DNA from: a virus
Virus record (IMG/VR): IMGVR_UViG_3300048927_000186
Coordinates: 1 to 35,630 of that record
Direction: 5' to 3' (one strand)
Length of the DNA stretch: 35,630 bases
A model generated the notes under the pieces. That model was not told where the DNA came from, searched no databases, and saw only the letters and a list, made by a program, of their open reading frames with translations. Every line of letters begins with the position of its first letter. The stretch's first letter is position 1. Positions 28,846 through 35,628 of this stretch are shown here, in pieces. The position numbers and the translations under genes were made by a program.

Positions 28846-31076
28846 TGAGCGATTTTGACGTACTCCATTACGACTGCGAGACCCGCAGCAAACTGGAACT
28901 TAGCGACGTTGGCGCGGCGCGGTACGTGCGCCACAAAAGCACAGAGGTGCTGTCTATACACTGGGCGTTCAACGACGAAGACGTGGTTAACTGGCAGCCC
29001 CTGCGCGGTGAGCCTATGCCGGAACGCCTGCGCAAAGGTCTGGCTGACCCTGACGTGGCAAAATGTGGGTGGAACATCCTCGGCTTTGATAACGGGCTGA
29101 TGCGCGAGAAGTACGGGATCAATATCCCGGTGGAGAGCTGCATCGACGGCATGATCATCGCCATGATGCACAACCTCCCGGCTGGCTTGGACGCCTGCGC
29201 GCGCGCGGTCCGGTCGCCGGAACTCAAAGACCAGGCAGGTAAAGGCCATATTGGGCGGTTTTCTAAACCACTGCCTGCAAACGCCGTACTGCGCCGCCAG
29301 GGTTATGATTTCCGGGACTGGACCACAGACCCGGAGGAGTGGGACGGGTTCATGGGCTACGGCGACCAGGACGTTGTGACCTGCCGCGACACCGTGAACC
29401 GGATCCCCCGCTGGAACTGCACCGACTTTGAGCTGCGCGTGTTACAGGTTAACTGTGCCATTAACGAGCGCGGGATCCCCCTCGATGCTGACATGTGCCG
29501 CAGTGTTGTTCAGCTGGCAGGGCATAAAAAAGCCGAACTAATCCAGCGAGCGATTGAGATCACAGGAGGGATCCGGCCTACCCAGCGCGAGAAATATAAA
29601 CAATGGCTGCTGACCCAGGGCATCGTTATCAGCAACACCCAGAAGGGCACGATGGAGGAGATCCTCCGCCGTAAAAGCACGCCCGACCATGTGCGCACCG
29701 TGGTGCTGGCTGGGCTGGAGCTGGGTAAAACCTCCACCAGCAAATACCAGACGGCACTTGATTGCCTGTGCCCTGACGGTACCGTTAAATGGTCGATTCA
29801 GTACGCTGGCGCACACACGCTACGCTTTGCCGGGCGAGACCTTCAGCCCCATAACTTCCCCCGCGGGACTGTTGAAGCGCAGCGGGTGAAGCTGTTCACT
29901 AAAGGGCATACCGTTACCGGACGAGTACCCCGTGGTGATTTCTTCGCTGATGCGTCCAGCTCTCTTCGTAACATCTTCAAAGCGCCGGAAGGCTGGGACT
30001 TCTCACAGAGCGACTTGTCAGCGATTGAGGGTCGCGGCACCGCATGGATCGCTGGTGAGCAATGGGTGCTGGATGAGTACGCAAAAGGCGCTGACATGTA
30101 CGTTATGGACTTCGCCATGTGCTTTGGCATGGACTACGAAGAACTGTTTGAACGGTTCAAGGCCGGAGACAAAGACGCGAAAGACATGCGCCAGAAGGGT
30201 AAGCCGATCAACCTCGCCTTCGGTTACGCCGGGGGTGTTAATGCTTTCGTGAACATGGCGAAGAACTACGGGATTGACCTCGTGGAAATGGCGCGCGGGT
30301 TGTGGAAAGGCGGCTTGCTGCGAGAGGATGATATTGCCGCAGCGAAAAGGCTATTCCATATGCCTAAATTTAAACACAACATTGTCGCGTCTGGGTTCGC
30401 CGATGATATGGACACATGGGTAGCACTGGATTGTGTCAAGCGCGCATGGCGCAGGGCACACTGGCGCACGGCGGCATTCTGGCGCGAACTGGACTACGCC
30501 ATCCGGCAGGCCGTTGACAACCCCTGCACCTACGACCGCAAAACCGGAGAACTGAAAAAACGTTGCGTGTATACATGTGGCGTCAATGACTGCCTGGAGG
30601 TCGAAGTAGTCAGTCACCTCGGCGATGACTGGCTGCGGATCCGGTTGCCGTCCGGCAGATACCTGTCCTACCTGTGGCCTAAAATTTCTGGACGGAAAAA
30701 ACAACCTGTCTTCACCGGGGAAGTTAACGAGGACGGCAGCCTTGTACTCGAAGACGAGGACGAAGACGACACCGTGATCAGCTACTACGCGCCGAACAGC
30801 GGCGGGATCATGGTTAAGAAGTACATGCACGCCGGAGTTTTCACCGAGAACATTGTGCAGGCGTTCTGTCGTGATGTGCTGTGCGAAGGCTTGATCCGGT
30901 GTGAAGAAGACCCGGAGTTAACACCAGTGTTGCACGTCCACGATGAAGTGGTCTGTTTAACCAAAGGCAACAAAGTCGACCGGATCACCAGCCACCTATG
31001 CCAGCCCGTAGCGTGGGCGCCTGGCCTACAGCTGGCAGGCGAAGGGTGGTTCTTTAACAGGTACCAAAAAGACTAA
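28845..31076 (+). CDS. Family A DNA polymerase, phage type, with 3'-5' exonuclease
   Basis: The 743-residue protein begins with an exonuclease domain: D-C-E-T at 10-13, G-F-D-N near 85 and G-Y-G-D-Q-D-V-V near 170. Polymerase motifs follow: A S-D-L-S-A-I-E-G-R near 388-396, B R-Q-K-G-K-P-I-N-L-A-F-G-Y near 448-460 and C H-V-H-D-E-V near 696-701. It replicates the phage genome. An acidic run (E-D-E-D-E-D-D) lies between B and C. There is no 5'-3' exonuclease domain. Start and stop are both coupled to neighbours (TAATG). Confidence 0.9.
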   Translation: MSDFDVLHYDCETRSKLELSDVGAARYVRHKSTEVLSIHWAFNDEDVVNWQPLRGEPMPERLRKGLADPDVAKCGWNILGFDNGLMREKYGINIPVESCIDGMIIAMMHNLPAGLDACARAVRSPELKDQAGKGHIGRFSKPLPANAVLRRQGYDFRDWTTDPEEWDGFMGYGDQDVVTCRDTVNRIPRWNCTDFELRVLQVNCAINERGIPLDADMCRSVVQLAGHKKAELIQRAIEITGGIRPTQREKYKQWLLTQGIVISNTQKGTMEEILRRKSTPDHVRTVVLAGLELGKTSTSKYQTALDCLCPDGTVKWSIQYAGAHTLRFAGRDLQPHNFPRGTVEAQRVKLFTKGHTVTGRVPRGDFFADASSSLRNIFKAPEGWDFSQSDLSAIEGRGTAWIAGEQWVLDEYAKGADMYVMDFAMCFGMDYEELFERFKAGDKDAKDMRQKGKPINLAFGYAGGVNAFVNMAKNYGIDLVEMARGLWKGGLLREDDIAAAKRLFHMPKFKHNIVASGFADDMDTWVALDCVKRAWRRAHWRTAAFWRELDYAIRQAVDNPCTYDRKTGELKKRCVYTCGVNDCLEVEVVSHLGDDWLRIRLPSGRYLSYLWPKISGRKKQPVFTGEVNEDGSLVLEDEDEDDTVISYYAPNSGGIMVKKYMHAGVFTENIVQAFCRDVLCEGLIRCEEDPELTPVLHVHDEVVCLTKGNKVDRITSHLCQPVAWAPGLQLAGEGWFFNRYQKD

Positions 31077-32218
31077 TGAATTATTTGAACGAGTTCCATA
31101 AACCCACAGCAGCCTGGCTGCGCGAACTGTCGCGCGCGGGCTGCATTGACGAGGCTGTTGTAGATGACCGATCAATCCTCGACGTCAAAGCGTCAGACCT
31201 TATCTGGTTCAACCAGTGCCATTTCTTCGCAGGCATTGCCGGATGGTGCGAAGCCCTGCGCCTCGTCGGGTGGCCTGCCGACATTCAGATCTGGACGGGT
31301 TCCCCGCCGTGCCAGCCCTTCAGCCGCTCGGGTAAAAAGAAGGCCAAAGCAGACCCACGACACCTCGCCCCGCAGTGGCTCGACCTTATTACCGAGGGCA
31401 AGCCTAAATTCATTGCTGGCGAACAGGTTGCGGACGCGATTGCCTGCGGCTGGGTCGATGATCTATGCCTTCACCTGGAAGAACAAGGTTACGCCGTCGG
31501 GTACGTCGTACTCCCAGCTTGTAGCGTCGGCGCACCGCACGAGCGCAAAAGGCTATTCTTTTGTGGTGTCCATGAGTCAGTGCCTGCCGCCGATCGCGAG
31601 CGCCTCGCCGTTGCCGCCCAACGCTATTATGGCACCGCTGGCAGCCTGGCAGTCCCCGACAGTGACACAGATCAGCGTACGCTCGCCAGAAGCAATGGCA
31701 AAGCGCGCCGAACACCGCGCAAAAACCGGGCGTACCAGCCTGGCACCGGGCAACCTTGCGGAGCAAGTGACGCTGTATCTGGGGTCGTGGCCGACAGCGT
31801 CAGCACGCGACGGGAAAGGCGGGTACCTCGGCGGGCGCGTTCGGAACGGGAAGATCAGCACGGATGTGCTGGACGTGACCGCGCAGCTGGCAGCATGGAC
31901 AACGGCGTCGGCGTCGGACGGGCGCAGGGGCGGGACGCTTACGCCGAACATGACCGGGTCGTCACTGGTGCAGCAGGCGCGGTTGACGGAGAGGCTGCCG
32001 GGGCAAACAGACTTACCTTTCCCGATCCGCTTGCTAACGAGTGGTCAGGTGCTGATTGGCTACTCTGCAAAGATGGACGGTTCCGGGCAGTTGCACCCGG
32101 CACATTCCCGCTGGCTGATGGGGTACCGCATCGAGTGGGACGCCTGCGCGGTTACGGCAATGCAATCGTGCCCCGAGTAGGCGCTGAATTTCTTGCGGCC
32201 TTTATGCTTTCGTTGTAA
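31076..32218 (+). CDS. DNA (cytosine-5) methyltransferase
   Basis: The 380-residue protein shows C5-methyltransferase motifs in order: I F-F-A-G-I-A-G-W near 49, IV G-S-P-P-C-Q-P-F-S near 74-82 with the catalytic cysteine, VI G-E-Q-V near 114 (variant of E-N-V), VIII G-A-P-H-E-R-K-R-L-F near 151-160, and X G-Y-G-N-A-I-V-P near 359. Between VIII and X lies an unusual R-, A- and D-rich stretch (about 190-300). The same bases are open for 338 codons in another frame. It could protect phage DNA from host restriction. The start is coupled to the polymerase stop. Confidence 0.85.
   Translation: MNYLNEFHKPTAAWLRELSRAGCIDEAVVDDRSILDVKASDLIWFNQCHFFAGIAGWCEALRLVGWPADIQIWTGSPPCQPFSRSGKKKAKADPRHLAPQWLDLITEGKPKFIAGEQVADAIACGWVDDLCLHLEEQGYAVGYVVLPACSVGAPHERKRLFFCGVHESVPAADRERLAVAAQRYYGTAGSLAVPDSDTDQRTLARSNGKARRTPRKNRAYQPGTGQPCGASDAVSGVVADSVSTRRERRVPRRARSEREDQHGCAGRDRAAGSMDNGVGVGRAQGRDAYAEHDRVVTGAAGAVDGEAAGANRLTFPDPLANEWSGADWLLCKDGRFRAVAPGTFPLADGVPHRVGRLRGYGNAIVPRVGAEFLAAFMLSL
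31164..32180 (+). CDS. Alternate-frame ORF inside the C5 methyltransferase gene
   Basis: A second frame is open for 338 codons within the methyltransferase gene. Its product contains F-T-W-K-N-K-V-T-P-S-G near 101-111, W-P-T-A-S-A-R-D-G-K-G-G-Y, N-G-K-I-S-T-D-V-L-D-V-T-A-Q-L and, at the end, H-S-R-W-L-M-G-Y ... E-W-D-A-C-A-V-T-A-M. From memory these motifs occur in database proteins annotated as parts of phage cytosine methyltransferases. A genuine overlapping gene is therefore plausible; a widely predicted shadow frame is the alternative. The start is uncertain (31164, or 31458 just before the first motif). Confidence 0.45.
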   Translation: MTDQSSTSKRQTLSGSTSAISSQALPDGAKPCASSGGLPTFRSGRVPRRASPSAARVKRRPKQTHDTSPRSGSTLLPRASLNSLLANRLRTRLPAAGSMIYAFTWKNKVTPSGTSYSQLVASAHRTSAKGYSFVVSMSQCLPPIASASPLPPNAIMAPLAAWQSPTVTQISVRSPEAMAKRAEHRAKTGRTSLAPGNLAEQVTLYLGSWPTASARDGKGGYLGGRVRNGKISTDVLDVTAQLAAWTTASASDGRRGGTLTPNMTGSSLVQQARLTERLPGQTDLPFPIRLLTSGQVLIGYSAKMDGSGQLHPAHSRWLMGYRIEWDACAVTAMQSCPE

Positions 32219-32221
32219 AGT
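32193..32221 (+). promoter_or_regulatory. Sigma70-like promoter before exonuclease gene
   Basis: TTGCGG (32193-32198), 17 bp, then TAAAGT (32216-32221), followed by ACGTTTAGTTTTT (32222-32234), which is identical to the sequence behind the promoter at 25944-25971. Confidence 0.55.
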
Positions 32222-32254
32222 ACGTTTAGTTTTTAACTGATAAGGATCTTAACA

Positions 32255-32839
32255 ATGCTTGTACTGCCGCCACTCGTGTATAACCTAAAAGCTGAAATAA
32301 CTGACTTTGCTGTGGACATGGAAACATTCGACACAGCGCCAACAGCGAAAATGATCTCGCTGGCGCTGGTTGGGTACAACCGTTTTTCCTGTGAAGTAGC
32401 GGAAGAGATTTACGCGCGTTTTGACGTTAAGCTCATGCCGGGCACCGTTAGCCGTTCGACCATTCAATGGTGGAAAAAACAGGATGCCATTAACCCTGGC
32501 TTGTTGGCTGAAGCCACAAACGGAACCACCGACCCTCTGGAGTTCTTCGACGACTTCACCCGCGGATACCCGAAAGGGGCGAAAGTGTGGGGTAACGGTG
32601 CGACATTTGATGTGACCATCCTGGAAGAGACTTTGAAGTCGTTGAATTGCCCGGTTCCGTGGCCGTTCTGGGATGTTCGCGACCTGCGCACACTGCTAGA
32701 CGTTGCCGACGTGAACGCGCGCCAGTGCCATTTTGACGGCGACAAACATAACGCTTTGCATGATGCGCGTCATCAGGCGAAAATGGCTATGTACGCTAAA
32801 CGTAAAATCCGGGAGGCTCTCGATGCTGATCGCGGTTGA
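32255..32839 (+). CDS. DEDDh 3'-5' exonuclease (Rv2179c-like)
   Basis: AAGGA precedes the ATG by 8 bases. The 194-residue protein has the exonuclease motifs: D-F-A-V-D-M-E-T-F-D near 17-26 (D and E), W-G-N-G-A-T-F-D near 112-119 (D) and H-N-A-L-H-D-A near 164-170 (H and D). The family degrades RNA or single-stranded DNA from the 3' end. It is the first gene behind the promoter at 32193-32221 and is followed by a phosphatase of the PNKP type, suggesting end processing of nucleic acid. Confidence 0.82.
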   Translation: MLVLPPLVYNLKAEITDFAVDMETFDTAPTAKMISLALVGYNRFSCEVAEEIYARFDVKLMPGTVSRSTIQWWKKQDAINPGLLAEATNGTTDPLEFFDDFTRGYPKGAKVWGNGATFDVTILEETLKSLNCPVPWPFWDVRDLRTLLDVADVNARQCHFDGDKHNALHDARHQAKMAMYAKRKIREALDADRG

Positions 32840-33254
32840 TATCGACGGCACCCTGTTCGACTGCCGCGCCCGTGCGCATCTGATCCCCGCTGACCCGTCG
32901 CGCGCAGAGAATTGGACGGTGTACAACAGTGCGCGCCATCTGGATGTACCTCGCGAGGCGGTGATTAATATGGTGCAGCTTCTCAGCTGGTCGTATGAGG
33001 TCATATTAGCTACCTCAGCAGGGCAGGCCGCTCTCGGTCGCATAGCCGATCAAATGGATAGCGTGGCGCTCTCTGAGGCTACGCTTGATATGCGCCCAAT
33101 GAATGATCACCGCAGCGCGCTGGAGTACAAAATGGAACGCTACCGCGAACTGAAACCGGATCTGATTATTGAAGATCATCCGGGCATCGTCGCGGCCTTG
33201 CGTGCCGAGGGGTTCACCGTCCTCCAGATTGACAGCATGGATCCCACCCTTTAA
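32823..33254 (+). CDS. HAD-superfamily phosphatase, PNKP-like
   Basis: GGAGG lies six bases before the ATG at 32823, which overlaps the exonuclease gene by 17 bases. The 143-residue protein opens with A-V-D-I-D-G-T-L-F-D, the HAD nucleophile motif. It continues with V-I-L-A-T-S-A-G (motif II) and I-I-E-D-H-P-G-I-V near 115 (acidic motif III-IV). The layout resembles the 3'-phosphatase half of T4 polynucleotide kinase without the kinase. It could remove 3'-phosphates from nicked DNA or RNA. A general nucleotidase is the alternative. Confidence 0.75.
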   Translation: MLIAVDIDGTLFDCRARAHLIPADPSRAENWTVYNSARHLDVPREAVINMVQLLSWSYEVILATSAGQAALGRIADQMDSVALSEATLDMRPMNDHRSALEYKMERYRELKPDLIIEDHPGIVAALRAEGFTVLQIDSMDPTL

Positions 33255-33260
33255 CCTTAA

Positions 33261-33285
33261 GCGCGACAACCACAGAGGGTCGCGC
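33261..33285 (+). promoter_or_regulatory. Hairpin enclosing the ribosome site, abutting the start codon
   Basis: GCGCGAC (33261-33267) pairs perfectly with GTCGCGC (33279-33285) around an 11-base loop that carries most of the AGAGGG ribosome site. The stem ends at the base before the ATG at 33286. It begins with the G-C-G-A-C-A-A-C-C sequence also present in leaders A and B. Confidence 0.6.
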
Positions 33286-33735
33286 ATGAAACTGGACGAG
33301 CTGCTGCGAAGCCAGCGGGCAATTGACACGGAAAAAATGGAATACACCAGGTTACCCGCTGGCGCTAAAAGGCCGTGCCGTAACAGACACACCGCCGAGC
33401 GCGGGATCACTTATATGAAGGGTACGGGACGTTACCGTGCTTTCGCCCATCGCCCTTTTTACCACTTCGTCGGTACATACCCAGATCTGGGTCTGGCTGT
33501 GGCAGCACGCGATCAGGCCGAACTTTTGGGTATGCGCCGACTGCACGAGGCAGTACCGGAGCTACTCAACGAAGATGCACAGGACGCAGTGCAGATCAAA
33601 CGAGTGAACCGGAGCCAGTTTTCAGTGGTGTATGTGGTAAGCGGCGGCGCGATGTCCACAGATTGCGAGTCCTACGATGATTGTCTGGCATGGCTGCGGG
33701 ACTGCCGCCAACAAATAAGAGAAAGCAATGCGTAA
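33286..33735 (+). CDS. AP2-like DNA-binding protein
   Basis: The ATG at 33286 has AGAGGG six bases upstream. In the 149-residue protein, residues 37-75 resemble the AP2/ERF fold found in phage and homing-endonuclease proteins: R-G-I-T-Y-M-K-G-T-G-R-Y-R-A-F, then H-F-V-G-T-Y-P-D, then A-V-A-A-R-D-Q-A-E-L. The remainder has a mixed beta and helical C-terminus (S-V-V-Y-V-V-S-G-G-A). It may be a regulator. No nuclease motif is seen. It overlaps the methyltransferase start by 8 bases. Confidence 0.65.
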   Translation: MKLDELLRSQRAIDTEKMEYTRLPAGAKRPCRNRHTAERGITYMKGTGRYRAFAHRPFYHFVGTYPDLGLAVAARDQAELLGMRRLHEAVPELLNEDAQDAVQIKRVNRSQFSVVYVVSGGAMSTDCESYDDCLAWLRDCRQQIRESNA

Positions 33736-34309
33736 ACGTTACAAAGTTATCTACGCGGATCCGCCGTGGTCATATGACAACAAAGGCAGCCGCAACACCG
33801 CGGACAAGCAATACGTCACGACTGGCATTGATGCTTTAAAACGGATGATGGTTTCCTCTCTGTGTGATGAAGACGCGATCTGTTTTATGTGGGTTACGTT
33901 CCCGATGTTGCAGGAAGGGATCGACCTCCTGAAAGCGTGGGGTTTTACGTACAAAACTGTGGCTTTTGTCTGGGTGAAGCAAAACCCGAAAGCAGGTTCC
34001 CCGTTTATGGGGATGGGGAACTGGACGCGTACCAATGCCGAAATGGTCATTATGGGTACGCGAGGAAGCCCTAAACGTCTGGGGAAAGGTGTTCATCAGA
34101 TTATTGAGGAGTTGCAGGGCGATACCCTGGCAGCCCCCCGCGCTGCCCACTCAGTTAAACCTAAACAGATAGCTGATAGAATTGTCGAGTTAATGGGGGA
34201 CGTCCCCCGCCTGGAAATGTTCGCTCGTGAATCTGCGCCCGGCTGGGACGTATTCGGGAACGAGGCACCGGGATCCATAACTGTAAGGACTAAAAAAGCT
34301 CATGGCTAA
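33728..34309 (+). CDS. MT-A70 family adenine-N6 DNA methyltransferase
   Basis: The 193-residue protein has the class signature D-P-P-W at 11-14 preceded by Y-K-V-I-Y-A, then C-F-M-W-V-T near 52 and V-W-V-K-Q-N-P near 82. The MT-A70 segment G-M-G-N-W-T-R-T-N-A-E-M-V-I-M-G-T-R-G follows near 95-113, then A-H-S-V-K-P-K-Q near 139 and E-M-F-A-R near 158. It would methylate adenine in phage DNA, complementing the cytosine enzyme encoded upstream. Its start overlaps the previous gene by 8 bases and its end overlaps the next. Confidence 0.88.
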   Translation: MRKRYKVIYADPPWSYDNKGSRNTADKQYVTTGIDALKRMMVSSLCDEDAICFMWVTFPMLQEGIDLLKAWGFTYKTVAFVWVKQNPKAGSPFMGMGNWTRTNAEMVIMGTRGSPKRLGKGVHQIIEELQGDTLAAPRAAHSVKPKQIADRIVELMGDVPRLEMFARESAPGWDVFGNEAPGSITVRTKKAHG

Positions 34310-34598
34310 ACCAACCAAACGTACTCATGAACAGCGTATCCGTATGCTGGAAAACTCTATACTTAACCTGCACGACAATGTGCTGCCTGCGATGAATAAC
34401 GCCATTGCAGAACGCGACAGCGTGATCCACGCGTGCGTGCTCCAGCTGCGTAATCTAGACCCGACCCGTAAACTGGTTAAAATTGCAGGACCTGAAGGTC
34501 ATTTCTGGATGTTTGCCACAGAGGAAGAGGCCGACGCGGCGGCTGCCCCGGCTCCCGCGGTTGACACAGAAGAGAATGCGGATAATACTGCTGGTTAG
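34302..34598 (+). CDS. Hypothetical protein, 98 residues
   Basis: The last plus-strand gene before the right terminator overlaps the methyltransferase by 8 bases. It has an N-terminal helix with heptads (R-I-R-M-L-E-N-S-I-L-N-L-H-D-N-V-L) and a C-terminal acidic, alanine- and proline-rich tail (A-A-A-A-P-A-P-A-V-D-T-E-E). It is probably a small helical partner protein. Not recognised. Confidence 0.65.
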   Translation: MAKPTKRTHEQRIRMLENSILNLHDNVLPAMNNAIAERDSVIHACVLQLRNLDPTRKLVKIAGPEGHFWMFATEEEADAAAAPAPAVDTEENADNTAG

Positions 34599-34631
34599 TA
34601 GCCTGACAAGTCTACTTTCAGTGGTGGCTTT

Positions 34632-34661
34632 AAGACCCGGCAGCGATGTCGGGTCTTTTTT
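34632..34661 (+). terminator. Intrinsic terminator ending the replication block
   Basis: AAGACCCG pairs with CGGGTCTT; the stem can extend inward to a GCGA tetraloop, and six T residues follow. It lies between the last plus-strand gene and the stop of the endolysin gene on the other strand. Confidence 0.85.
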
Positions 34662-34662
34662 A

Positions 34663-35061
34663 TTACGCCAGTTCGAAATGCGGAGAGTCAGTTTCCCCTT
34701 TTTCGTGTGGCCTGCCGTTCTGATTCCAGTCAGCCCCCCAGCGCAGGGTAACCCCCAGCTCCTTAGCGGCGGCAAACATAGCGCGGCTAATCTCGACGAA
34801 ATCGCCATTCCATCCGCCCACTACTGGCAGTAAATCCACCGCCACACCATCGAGGTGCTTTGACTTCATCGTCCAGGTAACGACTTTGCCCGGTGCGGTT
34901 CGACCCTGAGCATAAAGCTGTCGCTGACGCTCCAGTGTGCGCAGGCCTTCGATGACAATAAAGTCAGTTTTTGTCAGCTCAAGCGCACGGCGAACAACAG
35001 CCACGAGAGAAGGGTGCACTCCCTTCAAATTGTCTTCGCTTCGTTTACTGAATCTAAACAC
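34663..35061 (-). CDS. Endolysin, M15-family peptidase
   Basis: The 132-residue protein fits the single-domain VanY/M15 endolysin type (as in T5): E-G-L-R-T-L-E-R-Q-R-Q-L-Y near 38-50, S-K-H-L-D-G-V-A-V-D-L near 67-77 supplying histidine and aspartate zinc ligands, and D-S-P-H-F-E near 125-130 supplying the second histidine. Such enzymes cut the peptide stem of peptidoglycan. No signal peptide is visible, so a holin is needed; two candidate membrane proteins lie just upstream on the same strand, the nearer overlapping it by 8 bases. Spanins are encoded about 32 kb away in the window. Confidence 0.88.
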   Translation of the reverse strand: MFRFSKRSEDNLKGVHPSLVAVVRRALELTKTDFIVIEGLRTLERQRQLYAQGRTAPGKVVTWTMKSKHLDGVAVDLLPVVGGWNGDFVEISRAMFAAAKELGVTLRWGADWNQNGRPHEKGETDSPHFELA

Positions 35062-35362
35062 GGCGATTTAGCTCCCATATTTTTATGATCCCCCGAATGG
35101 CGATCAATAACAGAATAGACCTGATCACATTATGAGGTAGCTGCCCCGAAAGCCCGATCATAAAACCCGCCGCTGCCGCAGTACCGAACAGGCAGTGCCA
35201 GATGGTGTCCACGATCGAAGCGTTTTTCTTAGGGTGCAGCACGCGGATCAGACTGGTGATAAACATCGTCCCAGTGCACACCAAAACTAACGGGCTGTGC
35301 CAGAACGAAGTGGTGTTCGGCGTATCGGTACCGAAACCGAGCCATGTTAAAAAATTATTCAT
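35054..35362 (-). CDS. Putative holin with three membrane segments
   Basis: The 102-residue protein has hydrophobic segments near residues 22-42 (S-P-L-V-L-V-C-T-G-T-M-F-I), 50-75 (T-I-W-H-C-L-F-G-T-A-A-A-A-G-F-M-I-G) and 80-95 (I-R-S-I-L-L-L-I-A-I-R-G-I), with a charged end (W-E-L-N-R-R-V). Size, topology and its place directly before the endolysin suggest a holin. Holin sequences are too varied for a family call. It overlaps the upstream gene at a TAATG-type junction. Confidence 0.7.
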   Translation of the reverse strand: MNNFLTWLGFGTDTPNTTSFWHSPLVLVCTGTMFITSLIRVLHPKKNASIVDTIWHCLFGTAAAAGFMIGLSGQLPHNVIRSILLLIAIRGIIKIWELNRRV

Positions 35363-35628
35363 TACGGTTTACTCCCTGATCGAGCTGCAAACCAGCGCTT
35401 TATAAACTCGCTGCCTTCTGCTACTACCACTTGCCACAGTGCCCCCATAGTAAACCCCATGCCAATAAGTGCATTAGGTGATTTTACGCCGAAATACTCA
35501 CACGCCCACGGCGTTATGAATAGCGCCACGAAGAGCGCCGACAGTAAATACGCGATCCTCTGCCCCACGGTTAGATCCTGCTTTGAAGTGGTCAGCGTGA
35601 TAAACCCCCCAGCGACTCCGGCGAACAT
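35362..35628 (-). CDS. Second holin-like membrane protein, may be incomplete
   Basis: The 88-residue frame begins at an ATG two bases from the window edge, so a longer version cannot be excluded. It has a short N-terminal hydrophobic stretch (A-G-V-A-G-G-F-I), then I-A-Y-L-L-S-A-L-F-V-A-L-F-I and I-G-M-G-F-T-M-G-A-L-W, and a basic end (F-I-K-R-W-F-A-A-R-S-G). It is probably a holin or antiholin paired with the next gene. Assignment is by context. Confidence 0.6.
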   Translation of the reverse strand: MFAGVAGGFITLTTSKQDLTVGQRIAYLLSALFVALFITPWACEYFGVKSPNALIGMGFTMGALWQVVVAEGSEFIKRWFAARSGSKP

